Shown here: positions 6,099 to 12,301 of the stretch, in pieces | Layout: each line of letters opens with the position of its first letter | Numbering within the stretch: the first letter of the stretch is position 1 | Virus record (IMG/VR): IMGVR_UViG_3300042327_001120 | Coordinates: 1 to 21,435 of that record | DNA from: a virus | Direction: 5' to 3' (one strand) | DNA: 21,435 bases | The notes under the pieces: model-generated | Told to the model about the DNA's origin: nothing | The model's input: the letters and a program-made list of their open reading frames with translations, nothing else | Database searches by the model: none | Made by a program: the position numbers and the translations under genes

Positions 6099-7481
6099 TT
6101 AGGCTTCCAGAGCTTCAACACGGGCGGTGAGTTCCTTGATGGCGGCAACCAGCAGCGGGATGACTTCGGTGTAGCGAAGGCCAAGCTCGTTGTTGTCGCC
6201 CACCACATCGACCGCTTCAGGAAGCACAGACTTCACATCCTGAGCAATCAGGAACGAGCGGCGAGTGCCTTCGCTGTCGGTCTTGAACTTACCGATGACA
6301 GAACGAAGCGAACCAACCTTAGCGACGGCGTTTCCAATCGGCTCGATGATATCCTTCACCGTTTCATCGGACAGCGTGGTCCAAGCGGTGGCACCTGAGA
6401 CAAGCTGAACGCCAACTGCGGAAGCGTTTGAAATCTTAAACGCAGGAGTTGCAGACGAGTCATTAATGACGCCGAAATCCCAAACAGCGGTTCCGCTCTT
6501 TCGGATGGTGTGGTTTCCGTAGCTGGAAACGTAGTCGATTGCCGAATTGACGTTAGCAGCTTGAGACTTGATCAGCGTGGTGCAATCACCAGAAGCGGTC
6601 TGAACATTGAGTCGGTTGCCACCGGCACTCGTCGTCCCCACCAACAGATTCCCGCTCGCGTCGAGCGTCATCGCTGCCGTCGAGAAACCAGCAATGGTAT
6701 TTCCAGCCGTTCCAGCGACACCACTGTACCAAGAATGCGCTCCAACACTTCCATCAATCAAATAACGAGCGGCAGTATTCGACGTTGCCAGCTTGTAAAC
6801 CCAAGTGCCGCCAGCATTGCGGAAACCGTTTGAAACGATGTCAACTTGGTTGCTCGTCGATGTGCGGCCAGAAATCGAACCATTCTGACCGATGTCAAGG
6901 ACGTTGTATGAGTTATTCCACGCGCTCGGCGTAACGCCTATGCCCAGCCCCGTGGAGTTCAGGGTCATTCGGGTGCCGCCTGCGCCGTCGAACCATGTGA
7001 ACAAGCCGTTTGAAGCGATTCGGTATTGCTCCGCCATCGCATCAGCACCGTTACCGCATTGGAACGACAGATAGCCGACATCGGTTCCATTCAGAACGCC
7101 GTCAATCTGAGCAACCTTTTCGTTGCTGCCAGCACCAAGCCATTTGATGAATGAACCGCCGCCAGCACCGGCAGCAGTACGCAGTGAGATACCAGAGGTG
7201 ATTCCGCTGCCGCTTGCACGGAAAATGTCCAAATCGGAAGTGGGGCTTGCCGTCCCAATACCCACCCGATTGTTCGACGTGTCGACCTTCAGGACGTTCG
7301 TATCCACCGTCAGATCGCCGGTGATGGTGGCGGAGCCAGGAACGACGATGTTATTGCCGCTCGGGCCGACTGCCGTGTACAGCTCCGTGAAGTTCAGATT
7401 GCAGTAATCGAACGAGGTCCGCAGCGGCGTTCCCGTTCCGTCGTTCGGAGCTGTTCCGATATTGATCGTTTGCTTTGCCAT
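6099..7481 (-). CDS. Tail fibre/spike with C-terminal S74 intramolecular chaperone domain
   Basis: A 460-residue protein. The N-terminus MAKQTINIGTAPNDGTG with FDYCNLNFTELY is the common start of modular phage fibre proteins and probably attaches to the virion. The middle is Gly/Ser/Thr-rich beta structure with repeats such as RVGIGTASPT, LGIGVTP and GNLLVGTTS. The last 95 residues form an endosialidase-type chaperone (peptidase S74): LSDETVKDII (Ser near 371, the self-cleavage Ser-Asp with a nearby Lys), FLIAQDVKSVLPEAV, YTEVIPLLVAAIKEL and a coiled-coil end. Such domains fold the trimer and then cut themselves off. It should bind the host receptor. The ATG has no Shine-Dalgarno sequence. 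Confidence 0.88.
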   Translation of the reverse strand: MAKQTINIGTAPNDGTGTPLRTSFDYCNLNFTELYTAVGPSGNNIVVPGSATITGDLTVDTNVLKVDTSNNRVGIGTASPTSDLDIFRASGSGITSGISLRTAAGAGGGSFIKWLGAGSNEKVAQIDGVLNGTDVGYLSFQCGNGADAMAEQYRIASNGLFTWFDGAGGTRMTLNSTGLGIGVTPSAWNNSYNVLDIGQNGSISGRTSTSNQVDIVSNGFRNAGGTWVYKLATSNTAARYLIDGSVGAHSWYSGVAGTAGNTIAGFSTAAMTLDASGNLLVGTTSAGGNRLNVQTASGDCTTLIKSQAANVNSAIDYVSSYGNHTIRKSGTAVWDFGVINDSSATPAFKISNASAVGVQLVSGATAWTTLSDETVKDIIEPIGNAVAKVGSLRSVIGKFKTDSEGTRRSFLIAQDVKSVLPEAVDVVGDNNELGLRYTEVIPLLVAAIKELTARVEALEA

Positions 7482-7508
7482 ATCTGATTAAATAATTTGT
7501 TTTTCGAG

Positions 7509-7718
7509 TTACAGAAATTCGGTCATGTCCGCCGTGATGATCGTGCTGTCAGCCGTAATCACCGTGTTGTCCGCCGTGATGTCAGCCGTTCCGCCAAGCG
7601 TCGCAGCCTCCCAGAGTAGGCCAATTTCCAGCAGATTACGCTCGCGCGGACTCTTGCACGAAGCGCCGTAAGCCTCGGCGATCAGATTAGCAGCTTCCGC
7701 GCAGGAGATGTTAGCCAT
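7509..7718 (-). CDS. 69-aa protein with ITADxTx repeats, short paralogue of next gene
   Basis: A 69-residue protein. The N-terminal 35 residues (MANISCAEAANLIAEAYGAS, then CKSPRERNLLEIGLL) resemble the N-terminus of the gene at 7720-8148 (MPNITCDEAETLINEAASLG, then CRSPWEIELAKLAL), so the two share a module. The C-terminal part is different: three 7-residue repeats ITADNTV, ITADSTI, ITADMTE. Its start lies one base after the upstream stop. It is in the virion/fibre operon, and a small structural or assembly role is likely by position only. Confidence 0.65.
   Translation of the reverse strand: MANISCAEAANLIAEAYGASCKSPRERNLLEIGLLWEAATLGGTADITADNTVITADSTIITADMTEFL
7518..7580 (-). repeat. Three in-frame 21-bp tandem repeats
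   Basis: Units at 7518-7538, 7539-7559 and 7560-7580 encode ITADMTE, ITADSTI and ITADNTV. They are diverged at the DNA level (mostly third positions) but keep an exact 7-codon period; a partial fourth unit (TAD) precedes them. Confidence 0.8.
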
Positions 7719-7719
7719 A

Positions 7720-8148
7720 TCAGATGATGATGAACCAAGCGGTTCCGTTGCTCATAACCGTCACGCCAGCCCACTGAGAACTCAGCGTGTACGTCGTCGC
7801 CCCGTCAATCGTCTCCGACGCATAGCCGTCAACAACCACGTTGTTCGCACCGGCATTGATCCGCTTGAACACATAGATCCGACCCGGAACAAGCGCAGCC
7901 GGAGGCAACGTAACCGTCACCGCTCCAGCGGTTGAATCGCAGAGCAGAAGATAATCACCACTCGTGACATTACCCGTCGCGCTCACGCTCCGATACGTTC
8001 CGCGCGTCGCGCCACCGCCCTGAAGATACGCGGCAATGCGATTCTCCAGAGCCAGCTTCGCCAACTCAATCTCCCACGGAGAACGACATCCCAGCGACGC
8101 CGCCTCATTGATCAGCGTCTCCGCCTCGTCGCATGTGATGTTTGGCAT
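7720..8148 (-). CDS. Small virion-operon protein with beta-rich C-terminal domain
   Basis: A 142-residue protein. Residues 1-45 are helical and paralogous to the next gene downstream (7509-7718). Residues 52-142 are beta-rich (YRSVSATGNVTSGDYLLLCD, VTVTLPPAALVPGRIYVFKR, TTYTLSSQWAGVTVM), resembling the short beta-sandwich segments of phage fibre or neck proteins in which the strand DYLLLCDSTAGAVTVTLP is common. A tail or fibre accessory protein is likely. The start ATG (context CGATATG) has no Shine-Dalgarno sequence and follows the upstream stop by 13 bases. Confidence 0.68.
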   Translation of the reverse strand: MPNITCDEAETLINEAASLGCRSPWEIELAKLALENRIAAYLQGGGATRGTYRSVSATGNVTSGDYLLLCDSTAGAVTVTLPPAALVPGRIYVFKRINAGANNVVVDGYASETIDGATTYTLSSQWAGVTVMSNGTAWFIII

Positions 8149-8161
8149 ATCGATTTACAAT

Positions 8162-8452
8162 TTAGGCCATCGGACCAGAACCACGGCGCATCACCTCGGC
8201 AATGAAACCCTCCCCGCCGCCGCCCTCCGCAACCTCCTCCTCCTCCTCGTACTCCTCATCCTCCCCGCGCTCGGCCATCTTCTTGCCTTTGGACTTCTTA
8301 CTCTCGTAGCCTGGAATGACCATGCCATCAATCTCGATGACCTCAGCCTTGCCGCCCTTGCCAAGAACGATAGTCGCCATCGTCTGGAAAGCCTCGCCTT
8401 CCTTCAGATTCTCGGGGATTTCAACGCCTTCGGGGATGGTAAATACCGGCAT
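8162..8452 (-). CDS. 96-aa acidic protein, unknown function
   Basis: A 96-residue protein. The N-terminal half (MPVFTIPEGVEIPENLKEGE, then FQTMATIVLGKGGKAEVIEI) looks folded and beta-rich. The middle is basic (ESKKSKGKKM), followed by a run of Glu residues (EDEEYEEEEEVAEGGGG) and the end RRGSGPMA. It lies directly downstream of the capsid gene but after two terminators, so it may be expressed at a lower level or from its own promoter. The position suggests a virion or assembly protein, but no family is recognised. Confidence 0.6.
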   Translation of the reverse strand: MPVFTIPEGVEIPENLKEGEAFQTMATIVLGKGGKAEVIEIDGMVIPGYESKKSKGKKMAERGEDEEYEEEEEVAEGGGGEGFIAEVMRRGSGPMA

Positions 8453-8490
8453 ACGGGGAGCATCACTTTGTGGCCTACTCTGTCAATGCC

Positions 8491-8529
8491 AAAAACCCCC
8501 CACCAGCGCGCAACACGCTGATGAGGGGT
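8491..8529 (-). terminator. Second of two tandem minus-strand terminators
   Basis: Arms 8495-8508 and 8516-8529 form a 14-bp stem around a 7-base loop; on the minus strand the run TTTTT (8491-8495) follows. Two positions are G-U wobbles on the minus strand but A-C mismatches on the plus strand, so the hairpin is stable only for leftward transcription. An outer 8-bp inverted repeat (TGTCAATG 8481-8488, CATTGACA 8535-8542) flanks it. Confidence 0.82.
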
Positions 8530-8580
8530 GAACACATTGACACTACAAAACTAAACCGAGCCGCAATGATGCGTGAAAAC

Positions 8581-8611
8581 AAAAAACCCGCAAGCCTTTC
8601 GACCTGCGGGT
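8581..8611 (-). terminator. Terminator directly after the capsid gene
   Basis: On the minus strand ACCCGCA (8605-8611) pairs perfectly with TGCGGGT (8586-8592) and is followed by six T residues. It lies 20 bases after the capsid stop, so most capsid transcripts should end here. Confidence 0.88.
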
Positions 8612-8630
8612 CTGTGAATTATTAGCTCAA

Positions 8631-9869
8631 TTACGAGCAGATGATCTGTGTGAGCGCGCCGGTGCAACGGCGGAAGATAATGGTCATGCCTTGATTGGTG
8701 AAAACAGGCTCCGACGCATGAATGAACTCAGCGTAATGCTGACCTTTCTTCTCCAGCGGATCAGCGCAATCCACATCGAGCTTGTAGGCACCAGTCACCC
8801 ACTGCCACTCGCCCATGTAGTTGGTCGGCATCCAGCTCAAGTCGCCAACGCGGTTCACAGGACGCACGATGTGCGACTTGAACACATACGGAGTGACAAT
8901 GAACGCAGCCTCGAACGGAGCGGTCGTCCAGCTCGGGTTGACACTGAACACCGTACCCTTCGTGCCGCTGGAGCTGGTGAACGGCTGAACCAGCGTGTAC
9001 TTGCCACCGGCATAGGTAAACCGGGGCGGGAACAGATTCGGCACATGCCGGAAGTTCTTGATGACCCGATTCGCGCCAATGCGCTTGAGCAACTCAGCGC
9101 CGCTGCCGCTGCCCATATCAGCCTGACGCAGATCCTCACGGAACGCGGGGTTGTTCTGAGCGATGCGCTGCGAAGCCTCCAAGCCGATGTACAGCGGGAA
9201 GATCGGACCATCGCTGGAGTAGCTGATGAAGCCGGAGCTGTCAGGATTCGTCGCGCCGTTACGGATCAGCGTGGCGGCGGCGACATCGAGCATCTCCTGA
9301 GTCAGCTCGGAGGTGGACTGATTGAGCGCCTGACCAGCCGATCCGGTCTGAATCCAGGGGAACTCATTCACGCCAGACGGAATCGTCTCAACCTGAGTGA
9401 AGGACGAGTCGGCCACAGCCTTGATGGCGAACTTGGCGAAGGTGTTCTGGTAACGAGTCTCCCAAGTGCGCTGAGCGCGGATCGAGAGCTTCTCCAAGTA
9501 CACACGGAGGAACGCCTCGACGCGATGGTCGAAGGTCAGATCGTCCTTACACAGGAGCGGACCTTTGAGGGCGAAACGCTCAGGACTCCAGGTGACGGCA
9601 TTATAGCCGACCGGAACGTCATTGTAGGTGACATCGCAAGCGCCACCGTTCTCGCCGCTGGCGAGCGTGATGGCCGACCACTCCTCAGCCGCAGTCGGCT
9701 CGATGGAGGTGGTGGTGAACGAGGTCTGGGTCAGACCAGTACCTTGAGGATACTCGCCGCGCTCAATCATGTTGAGCCACATCGAGCGGTACGAGGCGCG
9801 TTTATAAACGTCCTGAGCGAGCGACTCGGTAGCCACCGCAAAGGCGTTGAAGACATTAGGACAAGACAT
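8631..9869 (-). CDS. Putative major capsid protein
   Basis: A 412-residue soluble protein. No signal peptide or enzyme motif is seen. It starts MSCPNVFNAFAVATESLAQD and has a long helix-rich stretch around 110-170 (VYLEKLSIRAQRTWETRYQN). Beta-rich segments at 270-400 (YTLVQPFTSS, AAFIVTPYVFKSHIVRPVN, MTIIFRRCTGALTQIICS) follow. Size, predicted architecture, its own strong terminator and its place after terminase-like genes fit an HK97-fold-type capsid protein, as in some environmental phages. I see no scaffold or protease domain fused to it. It could be another abundant virion protein such as a sheath. The 190-base leader contains repeats (see there) but no convincing promoter. Confidence 0.62.
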   Translation of the reverse strand: MSCPNVFNAFAVATESLAQDVYKRASYRSMWLNMIERGEYPQGTGLTQTSFTTTSIEPTAAEEWSAITLASGENGGACDVTYNDVPVGYNAVTWSPERFALKGPLLCKDDLTFDHRVEAFLRVYLEKLSIRAQRTWETRYQNTFAKFAIKAVADSSFTQVETIPSGVNEFPWIQTGSAGQALNQSTSELTQEMLDVAAATLIRNGATNPDSSGFISYSSDGPIFPLYIGLEASQRIAQNNPAFREDLRQADMGSGSGAELLKRIGANRVIKNFRHVPNLFPPRFTYAGGKYTLVQPFTSSSGTKGTVFSVNPSWTTAPFEAAFIVTPYVFKSHIVRPVNRVGDLSWMPTNYMGEWQWVTGAYKLDVDCADPLEKKGQHYAEFIHASEPVFTNQGMTIIFRRCTGALTQIICS

Positions 9870-9904
9870 GAGATTATGAAATTAAACCGACGTTATCTGC
9901 GTTA

Positions 9905-9944
9905 TGGCTGGTTATCCATCCACCACACGGTGGCTGATTATCCA
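9905..9944 (-). repeat. 14-bp direct repeat in capsid leader
   Basis: TGGCTGGTTATCCA (9905-9918) and TGGCTGATTATCCA (9931-9944) differ at one base and are 26 bases apart. A small hairpin (CCACC/GGTGG) sits between them. They lie 36-75 bases upstream of the capsid start and could be regulator sites or a leader structure. Confidence 0.6.
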
Positions 9945-9984
9945 ACCGCTTCCGATGCGGAGTGTCATTGCCGCTTAGACAGGG

Positions 9985-10007
9985 GCATTCAATGACCAGT
10001 TGAATGC
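9985..10007 (-). repeat. Perfect 8-bp inverted repeat in capsid leader
   Basis: GCATTCAA (9985-9992) and TTGAATGC (10000-10007) are perfect inverted copies around a 7-base loop. No T-run follows on the minus strand, so it is not a normal terminator. It may be an operator or an mRNA 5' hairpin between the nuclease-like and capsid genes. Confidence 0.6.
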
Positions 10008-10060
10008 AACTCTTAAGGTCGTTACGCGGGATGGAGCGATAGAAATGCTTATCGCGTCAA

Positions 10061-10588
10061 TTAAAATGTGGCGTCCATAGGGTTGGCCACCAACTCCGAT
10101 TGGATGGCGGCGTATGAGCGGTAACCCTTAATTGTCTCAATCCGATGAGGCGCGATGATCGTCTCCCGCGCTATCATGCCACGGTAAGTGTACGGACCTG
10201 GGAATGAGCCGGTCATTAGGACATAGAAATCAACGCCATCGGTTTTCGGGCCTTTGCGCGCATCGACTAGTAGCTTTCCAGTCTCGTACTTGGTTGTTTT
10301 GACATCGATGCGATATCCTGGCGCTGGCGGAATTGTCGCGTCGTAAAGCGGATGCGGAGGTTCACGGTCGGTATCCAGATCAGGATACACGTTGAACAAC
10401 TTGCAGAACGCTATCTCGCCGCATATACCCTCCAAATCCACAGTCGCAGAATCCTGCGCACTGATCTTCAAATTGGTAATGTTGAAATGACGATTATTGC
10501 CGTTGCGATTCTTGGCGATGAAGTGGGCCAACTTCCTCTCAGCGGTTGTTAAAGATACAGTTTGACCGATTTTGATTTTGTTTATCAT
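10061..10588 (-). CDS. PD-(D/E)XK nuclease-like protein
   Basis: A 175-residue protein starting MINKIKIGQTVSLTTAERKL. The core reads LEGICGEIAFCKLF (a helix with the conserved Glu), then YDATIPPAPGYRIDVKTTKY, where D followed by DVK is the classical PD-(D/E)XK metal-site pattern, then VDFYVLMTG and GMIARETI as later strands. Such folds occur in phage endonucleases, Holliday resolvases and small packaging nucleases. It lies between a terminase-like gene and the capsid gene, so a packaging or DNA-processing role is possible. A TTG six bases upstream is also in frame, but the ATG is preferred. No Shine-Dalgarno sequence is seen. Confidence 0.6.
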   Translation of the reverse strand: MINKIKIGQTVSLTTAERKLAHFIAKNRNGNNRHFNITNLKISAQDSATVDLEGICGEIAFCKLFNVYPDLDTDREPPHPLYDATIPPAPGYRIDVKTTKYETGKLLVDARKGPKTDGVDFYVLMTGSFPGPYTYRGMIARETIIAPHRIETIKGYRSYAAIQSELVANPMDATF

Positions 10589-10706
10589 GGTCAAAAAGGT
10601 GGAAAATTTTTGAGGGGGGTATCGTAAACGAAGCCCACCCGCAAAGGGGGTGCCAGGTCCTACGTCAACAATCGTGCCAACCCCTAGGAAAACAATCCTT
10701 TTCTGT

Positions 10707-10736
10707 CATAAGCAAAACTTATGCTGATCATAAGTT
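10707..10736. promoter_or_regulatory. Operator-like palindrome cluster
   Basis: CATAAG (10707-10712), CTTATG (10718-10723) and CATAAG (10729-10734) form a series of alternating half-sites with 11-base spacing. The last two belong to a perfect 8-bp inverted repeat, AACTTATG and CATAAGTT (10716-10723, 10729-10736), around CTGAT. It lies in the 181-base gap between the terminase-like and nuclease-like genes. A dimeric repressor binding one helical turn apart, or an AT-rich mRNA hairpin, would fit. Confidence 0.55.
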
Positions 10737-10769
10737 CCCCTGCGTTGCACATTACCTGTTATATTTACT

Positions 10770-11228
10770 TTAAACCGAGCTGCTGTCCGAGCTGCGCGAC
10801 TCATTCACGTTGACCTCAACCGAGCTTCGATCCGGCATCTGACCCAACAGATTGATGGACACACTCGCTTGTTCCCCTTGTTCGCTCCACCCGAACACAA
10901 GCGCCGATCGCTTCGCCACGCTGCCCAGAATAGTCTCACGCACGCTTTCATCCTTTATCCCGTCCAAGTTATAGCTGTCGATCCTTTCAATCGTTGCGGC
11001 GGCGTCCTCAGCTAACTTTGAGCGGACCAAAGCGGACAGGCTTTCTAGGGATTGAATCTCTTTTGAAGAGATTGTGTCCCTCATCCCCTTCCTGAACTTA
11101 GTCCAATCCTCCCGTGAGGCTTTGCTCATGAGCGTTGACTGATTTAGTCCCGTTTCGTCTGAAATCGCTTTCCACGACTTCCCCGCCAGATACAAAGTCT
11201 TGGCCTTTTCCCATGGCTTCTCTTTCAT
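10770..11228 (-). CDS. Putative small terminase subunit
   Basis: A 152-residue protein. The N-terminus MKEKPWEKAKTLYLAGKSWK, continuing AISDETGLNQSTLMSKASRE, is a helix-turn-helix of the type that opens many small terminase subunits, followed by the Trp of REDW. The middle (residues 55-125) is helical and suited to oligomerisation, and the C-terminus is Ser-rich. Small terminases bind the packaging site and recruit the large ATPase/nuclease subunit. The frame is open to a TTG at 11279, but the ATG at 11228 has an AAGG-type ribosome site in the right place, so it is chosen. No large terminase is in the window. It could also be another HTH DNA-binding protein. Confidence 0.62.
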   Translation of the reverse strand: MKEKPWEKAKTLYLAGKSWKAISDETGLNQSTLMSKASREDWTKFRKGMRDTISSKEIQSLESLSALVRSKLAEDAAATIERIDSYNLDGIKDESVRETILGSVAKRSALVFGWSEQGEQASVSINLLGQMPDRSSVEVNVNESRSSDSSSV

Positions 11229-11234
11229 GCCAAG

Positions 11235-11253
11235 TACCTTGCAATCCAAGGTA
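11235..11253 (-). promoter_or_regulatory. Hairpin covering the terminase-like ribosome site
   Basis: On the minus strand TACCTTG (11247-11253) pairs perfectly with CAAGGTA (11235-11241) around a 5-base loop. The 3' arm contains AAGG, the probable ribosome-binding bases, 6 bases before the ATG at 11228. When formed, it should hide the ribosome site; this looks like a translational operator. Confidence 0.55.
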
Positions 11254-11279
11254 GTCTTTCGCAAGGCCTGTCTTCCCAA

Positions 11280-11318
11280 TTTAGACGCTGTCTACTTTGA
11301 ATCCTGACACCGTCTAAA
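11280..11318. promoter_or_regulatory. Interrupted 13-bp dyad in divergent control region
   Basis: TTTAGACGCTGTC (11280-11292) and GACACCGTCTAAA (11306-11318) are inverted copies with one mismatch and a 13-base spacer. The dyad lies between the leftward terminase-like gene and the rightward promoter at 11384, where a regulator could switch between the two transcripts. The rest of 11229-11383 holds no gene that I can support. Confidence 0.55.
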
Positions 11319-11383
11319 CCACGCATTTTCCCCAATGAATCCGGCCCTTTTCACTCTCTCTCAAAAGAAAAGCAAAATTTATT

Positions 11384-11412
11384 TTGACTCTCTCCCATCT
11401 CTCCCCTAGTCT
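11384..11412 (+). promoter_or_regulatory. Sigma70-type promoter for the rightward early operon
   Basis: TTGACT (11384-11389) and TAGTCT (11407-11412) are separated by exactly 17 bases, with an A/T-rich stretch upstream (AGCAAAATTTATT). The predicted transcription start is about 11419, only about 4 bases before the ATG at 11423, so the mRNA would be nearly leaderless. It fits expression of the small genes that follow. Confidence 0.65.
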
Positions 11413-11422
11413 GTCCGCAGCA

Positions 11423-11527
11423 ATGAAATCCGCGCTCCGCAAACTCTCTTCCTTCCTAGCCCTTTGCATCACATACGCTGTCCTAGGTTACGCCTTTTAC
11501 TTCCTTTTCTTCGCCTCTCAATTCTAA
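11423..11527 (+). CDS. 34-aa single-pass membrane protein
   Basis: A very short frame giving 34 residues: MKSALRKLSSFL, then ALCITYAVLGYAFYFLFFAS and QF. A basic start followed by about 22 hydrophobic residues is a clear transmembrane or signal-anchor helix. It is the first frame after the promoter at 11384 and ends 18 bases before the Gp88-like gene. Function unknown; tiny membrane proteins early in phage operons often change host membrane functions or exclude other phages, which is inference only. The composition is strongly non-random, which supports real coding. Confidence 0.55.
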   Translation: MKSALRKLSSFLALCITYAVLGYAFYFLFFASQF

Positions 11528-11545
11528 CCCTCAATCCAATCACCA

Positions 11546-12214
11546 ATGAACGTCCATCTCACCCTCAAATCTTCAAACGCGAAAACCGGCCCTATTCCGG
11601 TTTCCACATCGTCGGCCGTCACTTGCAGTGATGCATGTCCATTCAAGAAAGACGGTTGCTATGCGGACTCCGGTCCGCTTGCGCTTCACTGGTCAAAGGT
11701 AACAAGCGGACAGCGCGGCTTTGACTGGTCTTCCTTCCTGTCTAAGGTCCGCTCTTTCCCGGCCGGGCAGTTGTGGCGTCACAACCAAGCTGGAGACTTG
11801 CCCGGTGTCGGTGACTCAATTGACGCAACCGCTCTTTCGCAATTGACGGAAGCAAACACTGGCAAGCGCGGTTTCACCTATACCCACAAACCGTTGACGC
11901 CAGATAACCTGTCCGCGATACGGTCCGCCAATGAGCGCGGTTTCGTTGTCAACCTGTCCGCGAATTCGGTGTCGCATGCTGACACCCTTGCCAAGCTAGG
12001 TTTGCCGGTTGCGGCCGTTGTCCCACAAGACAGCGCGGACCGATTCACGACACCGGAGGGCAACCGCGTTGTCGTGTGTCCTGCGCAGCGCGTTGACAGC
12101 CTGTCATGCGACAAGTGCCGCCTATGCGCCAAGGGCAACCGTGGATTCATTGTCGGTTTCAAGCCACATGGAACGGGTGCAAAGCGGGTGCAACGAATCA
12201 CAACGGCCGGTTGA
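11546..12214 (+). CDS. Gp88-like Cys-rich phage protein
   Basis: A 222-residue protein. Cysteines at 27, 31 and 38 (CSDACPFKKDGC) and 178, 188, 191 and 194 (CPAQ, then CDKCRLC) suggest a metal or iron-sulphur site. The conserved-looking segment LWRHNQAGDLPG (76-87) and TYTHKP (111-116) match the phage Gp88/DUF7227 type of protein, which occurs in many tailed phages and plasmids. Its activity has not been established to my knowledge. No membrane segment. It is the first sizeable gene after the 11384 promoter and has a CAATCCAATCACCA leader with no Shine-Dalgarno sequence. Confidence 0.78.
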   Translation: MNVHLTLKSSNAKTGPIPVSTSSAVTCSDACPFKKDGCYADSGPLALHWSKVTSGQRGFDWSSFLSKVRSFPAGQLWRHNQAGDLPGVGDSIDATALSQLTEANTGKRGFTYTHKPLTPDNLSAIRSANERGFVVNLSANSVSHADTLAKLGLPVAAVVPQDSADRFTTPEGNRVVVCPAQRVDSLSCDKCRLCAKGNRGFIVGFKPHGTGAKRVQRITTAG

Positions 12215-12264
12215 CGGTCCGCTTCAATCTATCGGCCGTCGGTAGGTTGACGCGTCTCTTCAAT

Positions 12265-12297
12265 CTCAATCCATCAAATCAAAACTCAATCCATCAA
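12265..12297 (+). repeat. 13-bp direct repeat in an A/C-rich leader
   Basis: CTCAATCCATCAA occurs at 12265-12277 and 12285-12297, just before the ATG at 12302. Related CAATCCA or ATCAAATC words precede several other starts (11546, 13174, 13529, 14663), so it may be a G-poor, unstructured translation leader. Confidence 0.7.
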
Positions 12298-12301
12298 TCC
12301 A

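Noticed and set aside
8691-9995. Long open plus-strand frame (434 codons) opposite the capsid gene
   Set aside because: It mirrors the capsid gene, its product is Arg/Glu/Leu-rich low-complexity shadow sequence with no family marks, and the capsid frame has a matching terminator.
9870-10060. Sigma70 promoter for the capsid gene
   Set aside because: A TTGACG box is present on the minus strand near 10055, but no acceptable -10 lies at 16-18 bases.
11229-11279. N-terminal extension of the terminase-like protein from TTG 11279
   Set aside because: The ATG at 11228 has an AAGG site and begins close to the HTH; the extension would contain the hairpin.
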